DNA of 62,966 nt from Pseudomonas sp. Irchel s3h17. GTDB lineage: Bacteria; Pseudomonadota; Gammaproteobacteria; Pseudomonadales; Pseudomonadaceae. Both the position numbers and the translations under genes were made by a program. This document shows, one piece after another, positions 53,865 to 62,966 of the stretch. The notes below the pieces were generated by a model. That model searched no databases, was not told where the DNA came from, and was given only the letters and a program-made list of their open reading frames with translations. Numbering within the stretch: the stretch's first letter is position 1; each line of letters opens with the position of its first letter. Location of the stretch: the NCBI RefSeq assembly GCF_900187505.1, contig NZ_FYDL01000022.1, positions 1 through 62,966 on the forward strand. The letters are read 5' to 3'.

Positions 53865-54115
53865 AAAACCCGCCTTGTGCGCAATGCTGTTCAGTTAAAA
53901 GGCGCTTAAAGCGAGTAAAAGCCCCCGTGGCGAGCGAGCTTGCTCGCGCTGGGGCGTGAAGCGCCCCCAACAAAGCGACTGCGGCCTTTCAGAACGAACT
54001 CGGCGATAGTTTTTGGGGCTGCTGTGCAGCCCAGCGCGAGCAAGCTCGCTCGCCACGGGGGATGTATGAGCCCCCTATCCTTAACTGAACAGTATTGTGC
54101 CTTGTGCGGGTTTTT
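53865..54115 (+). terminator. cysS terminator, split by an insertion
   Basis: The left arm AAAACCCGC (53865-53873) and right arm GCGGGTTTTT (54106-54115) would form a classic terminator with loop CTTGT if joined, but about 216 bases of mobile element plus a duplicated decamer lie between them. Confidence 0.75.
53882..54098. mobile_element. REP-containing MITE inserted in the cysS terminator, with target duplication
   Basis: Outer inverted ends at 53882-53898 (CAATGCTGTTCAGTTAA) and about 54081-54097 enclose an inverted REP pair (GAGCGAGCTTGCTCGC type) at 53926-54057. The decamer GCCTTGTGCG occurs directly on both sides (53872-53881 and 54099-54108). Same family and layout as the element at 5563-5738. 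Non-coding. Confidence 0.85.
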
Positions 54116-54129
54116 GTTTGTCTGCGGAT

Positions 54130-54239
54130 GATCGTTCCCACGCTCCGCGTGGTAATGCCTCAACGGACGCTCCGCGTTCGGCTTTGGGGGGGCGCGGAGC
54201 GTCCCGGGCTGCACTCCCACGCAGAGCGTGCTAATGATC
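54130..54239. repeat. Second palindromic repeat family
   Basis: Inverted repeat with ends GATCGTTCCCACGCTCCGCG and its imperfect complement (ending GAGCGTGCTAATGATC), with an internal repeated ACGCTCCGCG unit. It resembles intergenic repeats widespread in fluorescent pseudomonads. Together with the adjacent MITE it fills the cysS-regulator gap. Confidence 0.65.
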
Positions 54240-54247
54240 AGAACTCG

Positions 54248-56080
54248 TCATTCAGCCTGGCGCAATCGCTTGTAAAGGGTATTCCTGCTCACCCCCAACC
54301 GCCGCGCCAGATGCGAAATATTCCCCCCAGCCGCCTGCAACTGCCGATTCAAATCCTCGGCATCATTCAAATCAACCGCTACCGGCTCTGGCATCTCCAC
54401 CGGCTCCATCTCCAGATCGACAAAAAAATCTTCGGGCAAATGCTCTGGCCGTACGGGTTGTTCCTCGGCCATGGCCAATGCCACCTGCATCACACTGCTG
54501 ACCTGACGCAAGTTTCCCGGCCACGGGTGACGGCTGAACAACGCCAGCACTTCAGGGCTCAACCCGGCCCACTGCGACGGCTCACGGTGTTGCTCCCACA
54601 AGCGCTTGAACAGCGCCTGCTTGTCGCTGCGTTCCCTGAGCGGCGGCAGCTCCAGGGTCAAACCGCCAATCCGGTAATACAAATCCTCACGAAACCGCCC
54701 CAGCTGTACTTGCTCGCGCAATGAACGGTTGGTGGCGGAAATGATCCGAATGTCGACTGAGAACAACTCGCTGCTGCCCACCGGTTGCACGCAGCGCTCC
54801 TGCAGCACCCGCAGCAGGCGAGCCTGGGTGGGCAGCGGCATGTCGCCGATCTCGTCGAGGAACAGCGTGCCTTTGTCTGCCTTGCGGATCAGTCCGATGC
54901 TGCCTTTCTGGTTGGCGCCGGTGAAGGCGCCTTTCTCGTAGCCAAACAGCTCGGACTCCACCAGTTCGGCGGGGATCGCCGCACAGTTGACGGCAATGAG
55001 TGGCTGTTTGCTGCGGGAGCTGGCCTGGTGCAGGGCTTTGACAAAGACTTCCTTGCCGACGCCGGTTTCCCCGTGGATCAACAGCGGAATGTCTTTTTCC
55101 AGCAAGCGCTCCGCCTGGCGCACGGCTTTTTCCACCCGGCTGTCACCAAAGTGCAGGGTGCCGAGGCTGTAGGGCTCGGGGGCAGGGCCTGGGGGCTCGG
55201 CCAATACCCGCGCCTGGACCGGCCGCTGTCGTGGACGCTTGAGCAGGCAATGAAAGCGATTGCGCCCCGAGGCTTGCAGGGCGAAGGGCAGGCCGTCGGG
55301 TTGGTTGAGCAGTTCCAGCAATGACACCTTGAACAGGCTGTCGATGCTGACCCGCGACAGGCTGACGCCCAGCAGGTTGTCGGCACGCCGATTGGCCGAC
55401 AGTACCTGGCCGCTCTCATCGAAGATCAACAGCCCGGCCCATTGGCTGTCCAGGTTGTTCAGGCCGGTGTTGAACACCAGTTGAAAATGTTCGCCCTTGA
55501 ACAGGTTGAGAATCAGCCGGTTCTCCACGGTCTGGCTCATCATCCTGACCATGCCCAGGGTGTGGTCGGGCGGCAAGTAGCTGTCGCTGGACACATCGAG
55601 TACGGCGATCACCCGGCGCTGGGCATCGAAGATCGGCGCGGCAGAGCCGGTCATGAAACGGTTGGCCTTCAGAAAGTGTTCATCGTGGGCAATATGCACC
55701 GCCTGTTCGCACGCCAGCGCCGTGCCGATGGCGTTGGTGCCGCTGCATTGCTCTTGCCAGCTGGCGCCGGCATTGAAGCCACGACTCAGGCGCGGATCGA
55801 TAAAGCGTCGAGTGCCCCAGGAGGTCAGCACCTGGCCCTGGTGGTCGGCGAGCATGATCAGGCAATTGGAATTGCTCAGGATGTTCTCGTAATAGGGCAG
55901 CACTTCCTGGTGGGTGGTTTGCACCAGTGAATGCTGGCTTTCGAGCAAGCGTGCGATGCCGTCGGCGGGTAACGGGTCGAAGGCGGGAATGCTCTGATGC
56001 TGCAGGCCGAACGCGCGGCAACGGGTCCAGGAGTCCTGGATGATGGCGTCATGGGACAACGCGGGGGCAGGTGCGGCCAT
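54248..56080 (-). CDS. Sigma-54-dependent activator, AcoR type
   Basis: 610 residues. N-terminal GAF-type sensor region about 50-210 (QEQCSGTNAIGTALACEQ), a PAS-like segment about 215-310, AAA+ domain about 325-545 with Walker A GETGVGKE, the sigma-54 contact loop GAFTGAN and Walker B FLDEIGD, then a Fis-type helix-turn-helix at the end (GGNISHLARRLGVSRNTLYK). It drives RNA polymerase with sigma-54 and is divergent from the ABC importer operon, whose promoter has the matching -24/-12 element. The inducer is unknown. The start at 56080 is the family-like N-terminus; the ribosome site is weak. Confidence 0.92.
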   Translation of the reverse strand: MAAPAPALSHDAIIQDSWTRCRAFGLQHQSIPAFDPLPADGIARLLESQHSLVQTTHQEVLPYYENILSNSNCLIMLADHQGQVLTSWGTRRFIDPRLSRGFNAGASWQEQCSGTNAIGTALACEQAVHIAHDEHFLKANRFMTGSAAPIFDAQRRVIAVLDVSSDSYLPPDHTLGMVRMMSQTVENRLILNLFKGEHFQLVFNTGLNNLDSQWAGLLIFDESGQVLSANRRADNLLGVSLSRVSIDSLFKVSLLELLNQPDGLPFALQASGRNRFHCLLKRPRQRPVQARVLAEPPGPAPEPYSLGTLHFGDSRVEKAVRQAERLLEKDIPLLIHGETGVGKEVFVKALHQASSRSKQPLIAVNCAAIPAELVESELFGYEKGAFTGANQKGSIGLIRKADKGTLFLDEIGDMPLPTQARLLRVLQERCVQPVGSSELFSVDIRIISATNRSLREQVQLGRFREDLYYRIGGLTLELPPLRERSDKQALFKRLWEQHREPSQWAGLSPEVLALFSRHPWPGNLRQVSSVMQVALAMAEEQPVRPEHLPEDFFVDLEMEPVEMPEPVAVDLNDAEDLNRQLQAAGGNISHLARRLGVSRNTLYKRLRQAE

Positions 56081-56190
56081 GGGCGGTCAGCCTCTGAATC
56101 ACGCTTTTATTGTTGTTATGGGAGTGCATCGCATCCGCTACGCCAACGGCCCGCGGGCGTCAGGCGTGGTCGAAAGCGTCCATACAGTGT

Positions 56191-56260
56191 TGTTCAGCAT
56201 TGTTCATTGTCAATCGTGGAACTGTTCAATTGTTCAACCGTGGTTGTTCATTTCTGTTCA
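56191..56260. promoter_or_regulatory. Six TGTTCA boxes: enhancer site for the sigma-54 activator
   Basis: TGTTCA occurs at 56191, 56201, 56223, 56231, 56245 and 56255, forming three pairs with start-to-start spacings of 10, 8 and 10 bases. The block lies about 65-135 bases upstream of the -24 element, the normal range for activator binding sites. Confidence 0.7.
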
Positions 56261-56324
56261 GTCATGAATGCGGTGTTTTCCCTGAATTGCAGATTCTCAA
56301 GGCAGATCAATCGCTTGGGATTTG

Positions 56325-56340
56325 TGGCACGGATGTCGCT
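56325..56340 (+). promoter_or_regulatory. Sigma-54 promoter of the ABC importer operon
   Basis: TGGCACGGATGTCGCT matches the -24/-12 consensus TGGCACG-N4-TTGCW with one mismatch and the exact GG-GC spacing. Transcription would begin near 56351, leaving a roughly 34-base leader before the first gene. Confidence 0.8.
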
Positions 56341-56384
56341 TTGGTGCAGCGGTCGCTGGACTCCAATAATAAAAAGGCCGAGCC

Positions 56385-57479
56385 ATGTCACTCACGCTGG
56401 AGCACGTCAGCCGTACCGTCGAGGGTCAGGTCTGGATCGATGACGCCAACCTCAGTTTCGAGCCAGGATCCTTCAATGTCTTGCTGGGGCGCACGCTGTC
56501 CGGCAAGACCAGCCTGATGCGGCTGATGGCCGGTCTCGACAAGCCCGATCACGGGCGCATCCTGATGAACGGCGTGGACGTCACCCAGCGCCCGGTGCGC
56601 TTGCGCAACGTGTCGATGGTCTATCAGCAGTTCATCAATTACCCGACCATGACCGTGTTCGAGAACATCGCCTCGCCATTGCGCCAGGCGGGGGTGTCGG
56701 CCGAACAGATCCAGGGCAAGGTGCGCGAGACCGCCCGGATGCTGCGCATCGAGAAGTTCCTGCAACGCTATCCGCTGGAACTGTCCGGTGGGCAGCAGCA
56801 ACGCACCGCCATGGCCCGGGCGCTGGTCAAGGACGCCGAATTGATCCTGTTCGACGAGCCGTTGGTCAACCTCGACTACAAGTTGCGCGAAGAACTGCGC
56901 CAGGAAATGCGCGAGCTGTTTCAGGCCCGCCACACCATTGCGGTCTACGCCACCACCGAACCCAACGAAGCCCTGGCCTTGGGCGGCACCACCACCATTG
57001 TTCACGAGGGGCGGGTGATTCAGAGCGGCAAGACCGCCGAGGTCTATCACCAACCGCAAACCGTGCTGGCGGCCGAACTGTTTTCCGAGCCGCCGATCAA
57101 CCTCATGCCCGGGCGCATTGCCGGCAATGAAGTCAGCTTCGCCAATTTCGTGCACTTCCCGCTGAACGTCGATTTGCGCCCGGTGGGCGAGGGCGAGTTC
57201 CGGTTTGGCGTGCGCCCCAGCCATATCTCGCTGGTGCCCGGCAATGATGACGATCTGGAGTTGGCGGTGACCGTCGAGGTGGCGGAAATCAGTGGTTCGG
57301 AAACTTTCCTGCACGTGCGCAACGAGTATTTCCTGTTGGTCCTGCATTTGCCCGGGGTCCATGAGTACGACGTGGACGCACCGATTCGTATCTACATCCC
57401 GACTCACAAACTGTTTGTCTTCGATGAACGGGGACGCCTGCTCCAGGCGCCCGGGCGTCGCGTTGCGAGGGTTGCCTGA
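56385..57479 (+). CDS. ABC importer ATPase 1 (GlpS-like)
   Basis: 364 residues. Walker A GRTLSGKT, signature LSGGQ (133-137), Walker B LILFDEP, then a C-terminal regulatory/TOBE region. The switch histidine is absent: the segment corresponding to VTHD reads ATTE, with Thr191 in the His position. It resembles the GlpS subunit of the rhizobial glycerol ABC importer. First gene after the sigma-54 promoter; its TGA overlaps the ATG of the second ATPase. It would form a heterodimer with that protein on the cytoplasmic side of the permease. Confidence 0.88.
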   Translation: MSLTLEHVSRTVEGQVWIDDANLSFEPGSFNVLLGRTLSGKTSLMRLMAGLDKPDHGRILMNGVDVTQRPVRLRNVSMVYQQFINYPTMTVFENIASPLRQAGVSAEQIQGKVRETARMLRIEKFLQRYPLELSGGQQQRTAMARALVKDAELILFDEPLVNLDYKLREELRQEMRELFQARHTIAVYATTEPNEALALGGTTTIVHEGRVIQSGKTAEVYHQPQTVLAAELFSEPPINLMPGRIAGNEVSFANFVHFPLNVDLRPVGEGEFRFGVRPSHISLVPGNDDDLELAVTVEVAEISGSETFLHVRNEYFLLVLHLPGVHEYDVDAPIRIYIPTHKLFVFDERGRLLQAPGRRVARVA

Positions 57480-58572
57480 TGGCCAAAATTCATTTGCAGA
57501 ACCTCGCCCACAGCTACACCCGCACGCCCGTGGGACCTGAGGATTATGCGATTCGCGAGATGAACCACGTCTGGGAGCAGGGTGGTGCCTACGCCTTGCT
57601 CGGGCCGTCCGGTTGCGGCAAGTCGACCTTGCTCAACATCATCTCCGGCCTGCTCAGCCCTTCCCAGGGCCAGGTGTTGTTCGACAACAAGGTGGTCAAC
57701 CTGCTGACCCCCGAGAAACGCAACATCGCCCAGGTTTTTCAGTTTCCGGTGGTCTACGACACCATGACGGTGTTCGACAACCTGGCCTTCCCGCTACGCA
57801 ACCAGGGCATGGCCGAGGCCAAGGTACACAGCAAGGTCCAGGAAATCGCCGAGGTCCTCGACCTGCAGGCCTTGTTGGGCAGGAAGGCCCGCAACCTCAC
57901 CGCCGACGAAAAGCAGAAAGTCTCCATGGGCCGTGGCCTGGTGCGCGATGACGTGTCGGCGATCCTGTTCGACGAGCCGCTGACCGTGATCGACCCGCAC
58001 CTGAAGTGGAAGCTGCGGCGCAAGCTCAAGCAGATTCACGAGCAGTTCAACATCACCATGGTCTACGTCACCCACGATCAGCTCGAAGCCTCCACATTCG
58101 CCGACAAGATCGCGGTGATGTACGGCGGGCAAATCGTCCAGTTCGGTACCCCGCGAGAGCTGTTCGAACGCCCGAGCCACACCTTTGTCGGCTATTTCAT
58201 CGGCAGCCCGGGGATGAACCTCATCGAGGTCACGCCACGGGCCGGTGGCGTTGGTTTCGGCGGGACTGACCTGGCGTTGTCCGAGGACCTGCAGCGGCGT
58301 ATCGGCGAAACCGAGTGGAAAACCCTGAAAGTGGGGATTCGCCCGGAGTTCATCCACGTTTGGGACGAACCCTATGAAGAGGCGCTGCGGGCGACGGTGG
58401 TCCATGTCGAGGACCTGGGCACCTACAAGATCATGACGTTGAACCTGGACGGCGTGCCGCTCAAGGTGCGCCTGGCTGAAGACAAGCCGGTGCCCCAGGG
58501 CGTGGCGTCCATCAGTTTTCCGGCGCAGTGGCTGATGGTCTACGCCGATGACTACCTGCTGGAGGTCCGGCC

Positions 58573-58576
<4 letters not shown>
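57479..58576 (+). CDS. ABC importer ATPase 2 (GlpT-like)
   Basis: 365 residues. Canonical Walker A GPSGCGKST, Walker B AILFDEP and switch His199 (VTHD), but the signature motif is degenerate: LTADE (140-144) instead of LSGGQ. C-terminal MalK-like regulatory/TOBE domain. The defects complement those of the first ATPase, so a heterodimer would have one fully canonical and one degenerate ATP site. Translationally coupled on both sides (TGATG with the first ATPase, ATGA with the permease). Confidence 0.88.
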
Positions 58577-59439
<863 letters not shown>

Positions 59440-59447
59440 GGCCCGAC

Positions 59448-60248
59448 ATGAGCAAAACAAAGCTGGTGCCTCTGTTGATCTACATCCTGTTCCTGCTGGT
59501 GCCGATCTACTGGCTGCTGAACATGTCCTTCAAGAGCAACAACGAAATCCTCGGTGGCCTGACCCTGTTTCCCCAGGACTTCACCCTGGCCAACTACCGG
59601 GTGATCTTCACCGACCCCAGTTGGTACACCGGTTACCTGAACTCGCTGTATTACGTGAGCCTGAACACGGTGATCTCCCTGAGCGTGGCGCTGCCGGCCG
59701 CCTATGCGTTCTCGCGCTACCGGTTCCTCGGCGACAAGCACTTGTTCTTCTGGTTGCTGACCAACCGCATGGCGCCACCGGCGGTGTTCTTGCTGCCGTT
59801 CTTTCAGCTGTACTCCTCCATTGGCCTGTTCGATACCCACATCGCCGTGGCCCTGGCCCATTGCCTGTTCAACGTGCCGCTGGCGGTGTGGATTCTCGAG
59901 GGCTTCATGTCCGGGGTGCCCAAGGAAATCGACGAAACCGCCTACATCGACGGCTACAGTTTTCCCAAGTTCTTCGTGAAAATTTTCATCCCGCTGATTG
60001 GCTCGGGAATCGGTGTGACGGCGTTCTTCTGCTTCATGTTTTCCTGGGTCGAGCTGTTGCTGGCGCGCACCCTGACCTCGGTGAACGCCAAGCCCATCGC
60101 GGCGGTGATGACCCGTACCGTGTCCGCGTCGGGCATCGACTGGGGCGTGCTCGCGGCGGCCGGCGTGCTGACGATCCTGCCGGGCATGCTGGTGATCTGG
60201 TTTGTCCGTAACCATGTGGCCAAGGGCTTTGCCCTGGGTCGGGTGTGA
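59448..60248 (+). CDS. ABC importer permease 2 (GlpQ-like)
   Basis: 266 residues, six transmembrane helices, EAA loop IDETAYIDGYSFPKFFVKIF. It pairs with permease 1 to form the membrane channel. ATG 59448 lies eight bases after the previous stop; much longer in-frame starts upstream lie inside the first permease gene and are rejected. Confidence 0.87.
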   Translation: MSKTKLVPLLIYILFLLVPIYWLLNMSFKSNNEILGGLTLFPQDFTLANYRVIFTDPSWYTGYLNSLYYVSLNTVISLSVALPAAYAFSRYRFLGDKHLFFWLLTNRMAPPAVFLLPFFQLYSSIGLFDTHIAVALAHCLFNVPLAVWILEGFMSGVPKEIDETAYIDGYSFPKFFVKIFIPLIGSGIGVTAFFCFMFSWVELLLARTLTSVNAKPIAAVMTRTVSASGIDWGVLAAAGVLTILPGMLVIWFVRNHVAKGFALGRV

Positions 60249-60255
60249 GGAACTG

Positions 60256-60531
60256 ATGATGGAATGGATGAACTGGACCCCGCCGACCGCAGCCTTTTTC
60301 GGCGTCATCGCCGTGTTGCTGGTGGGCATGACCACCTGGGAGTTGCGTTCGCCGAGCATTTCCCGGCGCGGCTTTTTACCGATCAGCACCACCCGTGGTG
60401 ATCGGCTGTTTATCGGTCTTCTCGGCAGCGCCTACCTGCATTTGCTGGTGATCGGCGCTACCGGCTGGAGCATCTGGGTGGCCTTTGCGCTGTCCCTGGT
60501 GTGGCTGTTGGCTGTGATGCGCTGGGGCTAG
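60256..60531 (+). CDS. Small DUF2160 membrane protein of the importer (GlpU-like)
   Basis: 91 residues with two to three transmembrane segments (AAFFGVIAVLLVGMTTW, LHLLVIGATGWSIWVAFAL). DUF2160 proteins are encoded within this importer type between permease and binding protein, and their role is not established. GAGGAA precedes two adjacent ATG codons (60256 and 60259); either could be used. Confidence 0.82.
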   Translation: MMEWMNWTPPTAAFFGVIAVLLVGMTTWELRSPSISRRGFLPISTTRGDRLFIGLLGSAYLHLLVIGATGWSIWVAFALSLVWLLAVMRWG

Positions 60532-60577
60532 TCGAGTCGCTCGGCAACCGTGCTCCGAAACCCAAACAGGAGGTCTT

Positions 60578-62320
60578 ATGTTCGAGAAAAACAATAAGTT
60601 GCGACATAGCGTTTCATTGGCAGCCATGCTGGCGCTCAGCGGGTTGAGTGCCGCGGCCTGGGCCGATGCCTATGAAGACGCCGCGAAAAAATGGATTGGC
60701 AGCGAGTTCAAGCCATCCACCCTCACGGCCGAGCAACAGCTGGAAGAGCTGAAGTGGTTCATCAAGGCGTCCGAGCCGTTTCGTGGGATGAAGATCAATG
60801 TGGTGTCGGAAACCATCGCCACCCACGAGTACGAGTCCAAGGTCCTGGCCAAGGCCTTCAGCGAAATCACCGGGATCAAGCTGACCCACGACCTGCTGCA
60901 GGAAGGCGACGTGGTGGAAAAACTGCAGACCCAGATGCAGTCGGACAAGAACATCTATGACGGCTGGGTCAACGACTCGGACCTGATCGGCACGCACTTT
61001 CGCTACGGCAAGACCCAATCGATCACCGACCTGATGGCCAACGAAGGCAAGGACTACACCTTGCCAACCCTGGACATCCAGGACTTCATCGGCATTTCCT
61101 TCACCACTGCGCCAGACGGCAAGCTGTACCAGTTGCCCGACCAGCAGTTCGCCAACCTCTACTGGTTCCGCGCCGACTGGTTCGAGCGCCCGGACCTCAA
61201 GGCCAAATTCAAGGCGAAGTACGGCTATGAACTGGGCGTGCCGGTGAACTGGTCGGCCTATGAGGACATTGCCAGGTTCTTTACCGAAGACGTCAAGGAA
61301 ATCGATGGCAAGCGCGTCTACGGGCACATGGACTACGGCAAGAAAGACCCGTCCCTGGGCTGGCGCTTCACCGATGCCTGGTTCTCCATGGCCGGTGCCG
61401 GCGACAAGGGCATACCCAATGGCTTGCCAGTGGACGAGTGGGGGATTCGTGTCGAGGACTGCCATCCGGTCGGCTCCAGCGTGACCCGTGGCGGCGACAC
61501 CAACGGCCCGGCGGCGGTCTATGCGACGCAGAAATACGTCGACTGGATGAAGGCCTACGCACCACCGGAGGCGGCCGGCATGACCTTCTCCGAGTCCGGC
61601 CCGGTACCGTCCCAGGGCAACATCGCCCAGCAGATCTTCTGGTACACCGCGTTTACCGCCGACATGACCAAGCCGGGCCTGCCGGTGATGAATGCCGACG
61701 GCACACCGAAGTGGCGCATGGCTCCCTCGCCCAAAGGCCCGTATTGGGAGGAGGGCATGAAGCTGGGGTATCAGGACGCCGGTTCCTGGACCTTCCTCAA
61801 GTCCACGCCGGAGAAGCAGAAGCTCGCGGCGTGGCTCTATGCACAGTTCGTGACCTCGAAAACCGTATCGCTGAAGAAAACCATCGTTGGCCTGACGCCG
61901 ATTCGCGAGTCGGACATCAATTCCCAGGCCATGACCGACCTGGCGCCGAAACTCGGTGGCCTGGTGGAGTTCTACCGCAGTCCGGCCCGCGTGCAATGGA
62001 CCCCGACCGGGACCAACGTGCCGGACTATCCGCGCCTGGCGCAGCTGTGGTGGAGTCACATTGCCGAAGCCGCCAGCGGCGAGAAAACCCCGCAACAGGC
62101 ACTCGATGGCCTGGCCAAGGACCAGGACGCCATCCTGGCCCGCCTTGAACGCTCCAAAGTGCAACCGGTGTGCGGGCCGAAGCTCAACCCCGAACGCGAC
62201 GCGCAATACTGGTTCGACCAGCCGGGCGCACCGAAACCGAAACTGGCCAACGAGAAGCCCAAAGGCGAGACCGTGAGCTACAACGAGTTGCTGAAGTCGT
62301 GGGAGGCGGCGCGTAAGTAA
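60578..62320 (+). CDS. ABC importer substrate-binding protein (GlpV-like)
   Basis: 580 residues, unusually long for a sugar-type binding protein but normal for this importer group. Signal peptide (LAAMLALSGLSAAAWA), then a two-lobed extracellular solute-binding fold (INVVSETIATHEYESKVLAK, DGWVNDSDLIGTHFRYGK, SWTFLKSTPEKQKLAAWLYA). It captures the substrate in the periplasm. Glycerol is the substrate of the rhizobial homologue; here no glycerol enzymes are adjacent, so this remains open. GGAGG precedes the ATG. A terminator follows. Confidence 0.88.
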   Translation: MFEKNNKLRHSVSLAAMLALSGLSAAAWADAYEDAAKKWIGSEFKPSTLTAEQQLEELKWFIKASEPFRGMKINVVSETIATHEYESKVLAKAFSEITGIKLTHDLLQEGDVVEKLQTQMQSDKNIYDGWVNDSDLIGTHFRYGKTQSITDLMANEGKDYTLPTLDIQDFIGISFTTAPDGKLYQLPDQQFANLYWFRADWFERPDLKAKFKAKYGYELGVPVNWSAYEDIARFFTEDVKEIDGKRVYGHMDYGKKDPSLGWRFTDAWFSMAGAGDKGIPNGLPVDEWGIRVEDCHPVGSSVTRGGDTNGPAAVYATQKYVDWMKAYAPPEAAGMTFSESGPVPSQGNIAQQIFWYTAFTADMTKPGLPVMNADGTPKWRMAPSPKGPYWEEGMKLGYQDAGSWTFLKSTPEKQKLAAWLYAQFVTSKTVSLKKTIVGLTPIRESDINSQAMTDLAPKLGGLVEFYRSPARVQWTPTGTNVPDYPRLAQLWWSHIAEAASGEKTPQQALDGLAKDQDAILARLERSKVQPVCGPKLNPERDAQYWFDQPGAPKPKLANEKPKGETVSYNELLKSWEAARK

Positions 62321-62590
62321 ACGTGGGTGTGGGCGGGTACAACGGCACTTGTGGGTGCCGTTGTGCTTTTCAAAAGCCTCAGGCTCATCGCACGCCCCAC
62401 CTGCGGCGATGTCCTCAATCGACTGCTGAATCTGGTAGCGATTACCGTCATGCAACAGCTCGTCAAACTGTGCCGCGGCCTTGAGCACTAAAGGCATGCG
62501 CTGATGGATGTCGGACAGGTTGGTCATGAGGCTGTTGTCCAAGCCAATGGTATGTCCATCATCAGGGCGCAGGGTCAAGGTCTCCCCCAC
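62321..62590 (-). pseudogene. Unknown gene fragment, 3' end missing
   Basis: A minus-strand frame begins at GTG 62590 (or ATG 62527), overlapping the end of the upstream gene as in an operon, and encodes MTNLSDIHQRMPLVLKAAAQ and further plausible protein (FDELLHDGNRYQIQQSIEDI). It has no stop before it runs into the antisense of the binding-protein gene, and the last part coincides with the terminator hairpin. It is probably a gene whose 3' end has been lost. No family recognised. Confidence 0.4.
62339..62370 (+). terminator. Terminator of the ABC importer operon
   Basis: Nine-base stem ACAACGGCA/TGCCGTTGT with an eight-base loop, followed by GCTTTT, starts 19 bases after the binding-protein stop. 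Confidence 0.7.
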
Positions 62591-62966
62591 GGAGTGGCAA
62601 GCTGTAGAGTGATCAGGTAACGCTCCTCAGTGGGGCGTTGATAATCCCTGAAGCGATTGACCGCCAGCATCACTTGGTACTTGTCGCCTGCTCGCCAGTA
62701 AGCCGTACCGCCCTTGTTCACATCTCGCAATCGGGCGCGACATTGGGGCGTATCGGCGAACGAAGGAAAGCCCTTGATCCGGATTGGCGTCCAGCCAGCT
62801 TTGCGCCATTGCTCCTGCAAATCCAGTACGACCTTGAGCGTATCGTCGAGTAGCAGCGGCTCGATTTGCGGGGACATTCGGACACCGTCGATCAATTCAT
62901 CATCGAACATAACCGTGAAAAAGCGAGCCAGTGGGGTCACAAACCCGAAGTGAGGGTCGATGAAGT
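62575..62966 (-). CDS. Conserved hypothetical protein, C-terminal part, cut by window edge
   Basis: At least 129 codons; the frame is still open at the right edge (FIDPHFGFVTPLARFFTVMF), so the start lies outside. Later segments are QEQWRKAGWTPIRIKGFPSF, DKYQVMLAVNRFRDYQRP and ERYLITLQLATPWGRP. No recognised family and no membrane segment in the visible part. The downstream fragment overlaps its last codons, suggesting an operon. Confidence 0.6.
   Translation of the reverse strand, partial: FIDPHFGFVTPLARFFTVMFDDELIDGVRMSPQIEPLLLDDTLKVVLDLQEQWRKAGWTPIRIKGFPSFADTPQCRARLRDVNKGGTAYWRAGDKYQVMLAVNRFRDYQRPTEERYLITLQLATPWGRP

Noticed and set aside
60614..62590. 658-codon open frame antisense to the importer binding protein
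   Set aside because: Only the first about 90 codons (62321-62590) lie outside the binding-protein gene; the rest is a mirror frame without protein character.

Overview
The window is chromosomal DNA of a fluorescent-group Pseudomonas. The evidence is high GC content, protein sequences typical of that genus (AruF/AruG succinyltransferase pair, lpxH-ppiB-glnS-cysS block, PpnN, TamA/TamB), and several copies of the GAGGGAGCTTGCTCCC-type REP palindromes that are common between genes in this group. No rRNA, tRNA, CRISPR array or complete insertion sequence was seen.

Layout. 0-0.2 kb: first codons of a type VI secretion VgrG. 0.9-3.6 kb: a DosP-like haem-PAS/GGDEF/EAL c-di-GMP enzyme behind a possible coupled leader peptide. 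3.6-7.6 kb: housekeeping genes (NmrA-like oxidoreductase, RlmI-like methyltransferase, cytochrome b561, YceI, ThpR) and a small mobile element with target duplication. 7.6-12.3 kb: LysR regulator, M20 amidohydrolase, amino-acid-type binding protein, cupin and PLP dehydratase, probably one amino-acid-derivative utilisation locus. 12.4-24.8 kb: PpnN, thioesterase, two divergent L,D-transpeptidases, an unusual 266-bp double-hairpin element, AzlCD, TSUP permease, AmpC, methyltransferase, VOC and DUF4174 proteins. 24.9-28.6 kb: ketone-body type operon (CoA-transferase A/B plus thiolase) with a divergent LysR regulator.

28.6-36.5 kb is an accessory, partly AT-richer and decaying region: lipoproteins (one interrupted by an in-frame stop), a Sel1-repeat protein, a membrane protein preceded by a 40-residue secreted-type ORF, a ribB-like gene broken at a seven-G run, and an N-terminally truncated RHS core. 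With the VgrG edge and an unknown cut-off gene pair at the right end, it looks like debris of type VI/polymorphic-toxin loci, although that is inference.

36.5-53.8 kb is core again: aruFG arginine catabolism, cobF with a histidine-phosphatase-like partner, a PstS-OmpA fusion, xthA, GNAT, tamAB, lpxH-ppiB, glnS, cysS. A mobile element has split the cysS terminator. 54.2-62.3 kb is a complete regulated uptake system: a sigma-54 activator (AcoR type) divergent from a six-gene ABC importer (two different ATPases, two permeases, a small DUF2160 membrane protein and a 580-residue binding protein). The intergenic region has six TGTTCA boxes and a near-perfect -24/-12 promoter. The importer resembles the rhizobial glpSTPQUV glycerol transporter, but the substrate here is not proven.
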